From positions 620,001 through 684,000 of the forward strand of contig NZ_LR134283.1 in assembly GCF_900636475.1 (NCBI RefSeq): a DNA stretch of 64,000 bases. The letters run 5' to 3'. The position numbers and the translations under genes are program-made. The stretch is from Streptococcus anginosus (lineage in GTDB: Bacteria > Bacillota > Bacilli > Lactobacillales > Streptococcaceae). Each line of letters starts with the position of its first letter. Position 1 is the stretch's first letter. Shown piece after piece: positions 63,861 to 64,000 of this stretch. Under the pieces are notes generated by a model. It worked only from the letters and a program-made list of their open reading frames with translations, made no database searches and was not told the DNA's origin.

Positions 63861-64000
63861 TTAAGCGATTACTTCAATAATCTCTTGAACTTTTTTCGGC
63901 TCATTACTTATTTTAACATTTTTTTTGAATTCTGTAACTAGTTCTTGTGAAATTTTTTCATTTGCATAAACTTTTGCGACAATTTCACCAATTTCGACTG
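63861..64000 (-). CDS. pdp: Pyrimidine-nucleoside phosphorylase, C-terminal end (partial)
   Basis: Only the last 46 or so codons lie in the window. They read VEIGEIVAKVYANEKISQE and, after ELVTEF, KISNEPKKVQEIIEVIA before the stop, the usual C-terminus of pyrimidine-nucleoside phosphorylase. Position directly before deoC and cdd supports this (phosphorylase, aldolase, deaminase, transporter). The start is beyond the window edge. Confidence 0.75.
   Translation of the reverse strand, partial: VEIGEIVAKVYANEKISQELVTEFKKNVKISNEPKKVQEIIEVIA

Overview
The window is chromosomal DNA of a low-GC Firmicute, almost certainly a viridans-type Streptococcus. Direct signs are the gyrA-srtA pair with ldh divergent from gyrA, parE next to a divergent plsY, a competence sigma-X (cin) box in front of dprA, PRD, LytR-free core housekeeping genes with AGGAGG-type ribosome binding sites, and an rnsB-like ribonucleoside transporter operon with cdd, deoC and a pyrimidine phosphorylase. 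The species cannot be fixed from the sequence alone; GyrA (Ser81/Glu85) and ParC (Ser79/Asp83) have wild-type quinolone-target residues.

Layout, left to right. 1-1536: 3' part of a pyruvate/acetoin dehydrogenase operon (E1 alpha and truncated E1 beta). 1698-4479: a three-gene operon of two alpha/beta-hydrolase esterases and an ATP-grasp ligase. 4612-12776: trmFO, a small nucleotidyltransferase-like gene, topA, competence-controlled dprA, a sugar acetyltransferase, an orphan BglG/LicT antiterminator, rnhB and rbgA. 12896-23537: an accessory metabolic block. It has a LysR regulator with a catalytically odd acyl-CoA dehydrogenase homologue and a metallo-beta-lactamase fold hydrolase, then CoA transferase A/B, crotonase, thiolase, hydroxyacyl-CoA dehydrogenase and an acyl-CoA dehydrogenase/oxidase. 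Together these could interconvert acetyl-CoA and C4 acyl-CoA. CcpA (cre)-like sites lie in front of its operons. An RclA-type disulfide reductase is divergent from it.

23741-31865: srtA, gyrA, ldh, a NUDIX gene, tRNA-Arg, rpsA, tRNA-Gln, tRNA-Tyr, a DUF2969 gene and ilvE (with a CodY-like box). 32005-40806: the topoisomerase IV locus, in which parE and parC are separated by about 3.5 kb carrying an AT-rich gene for a cold-shock-domain plus HEPN (Abi-like) protein, a helical DUF6261-like protein and an ANT(6)-like nucleotidyltransferase. This is the best candidate for an undescribed defence system. 40815-46433: a small secreted-protein pseudogene, TPR protein, dCMP deaminase, TetR/DegV pair, a satD-DUF3307 operon with striking promoter repeats, and a sirtuin. 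46512-55903: eno, yueI, an NTF2-like gene, PHP phosphatase, MFS transporter, asnS, a frameshifted VOC gene, an aspartate aminotransferase, ypmB, marR and an FMN reductase. 55951-64000: yaaA, a DUF1836 gene, a hemolysin III/PAQR protein and the nucleoside uptake and salvage operon.

Several genes (plsY, yueI, marR, yaaA, ypmB) have a -10 hexamer ending seven bases before the start codon and no Shine-Dalgarno sequence, which suggests leaderless transcripts. Two intergenic repeat families and several long perfect inverted repeats are listed separately. No CRISPR array, intact insertion sequence or prophage was seen.
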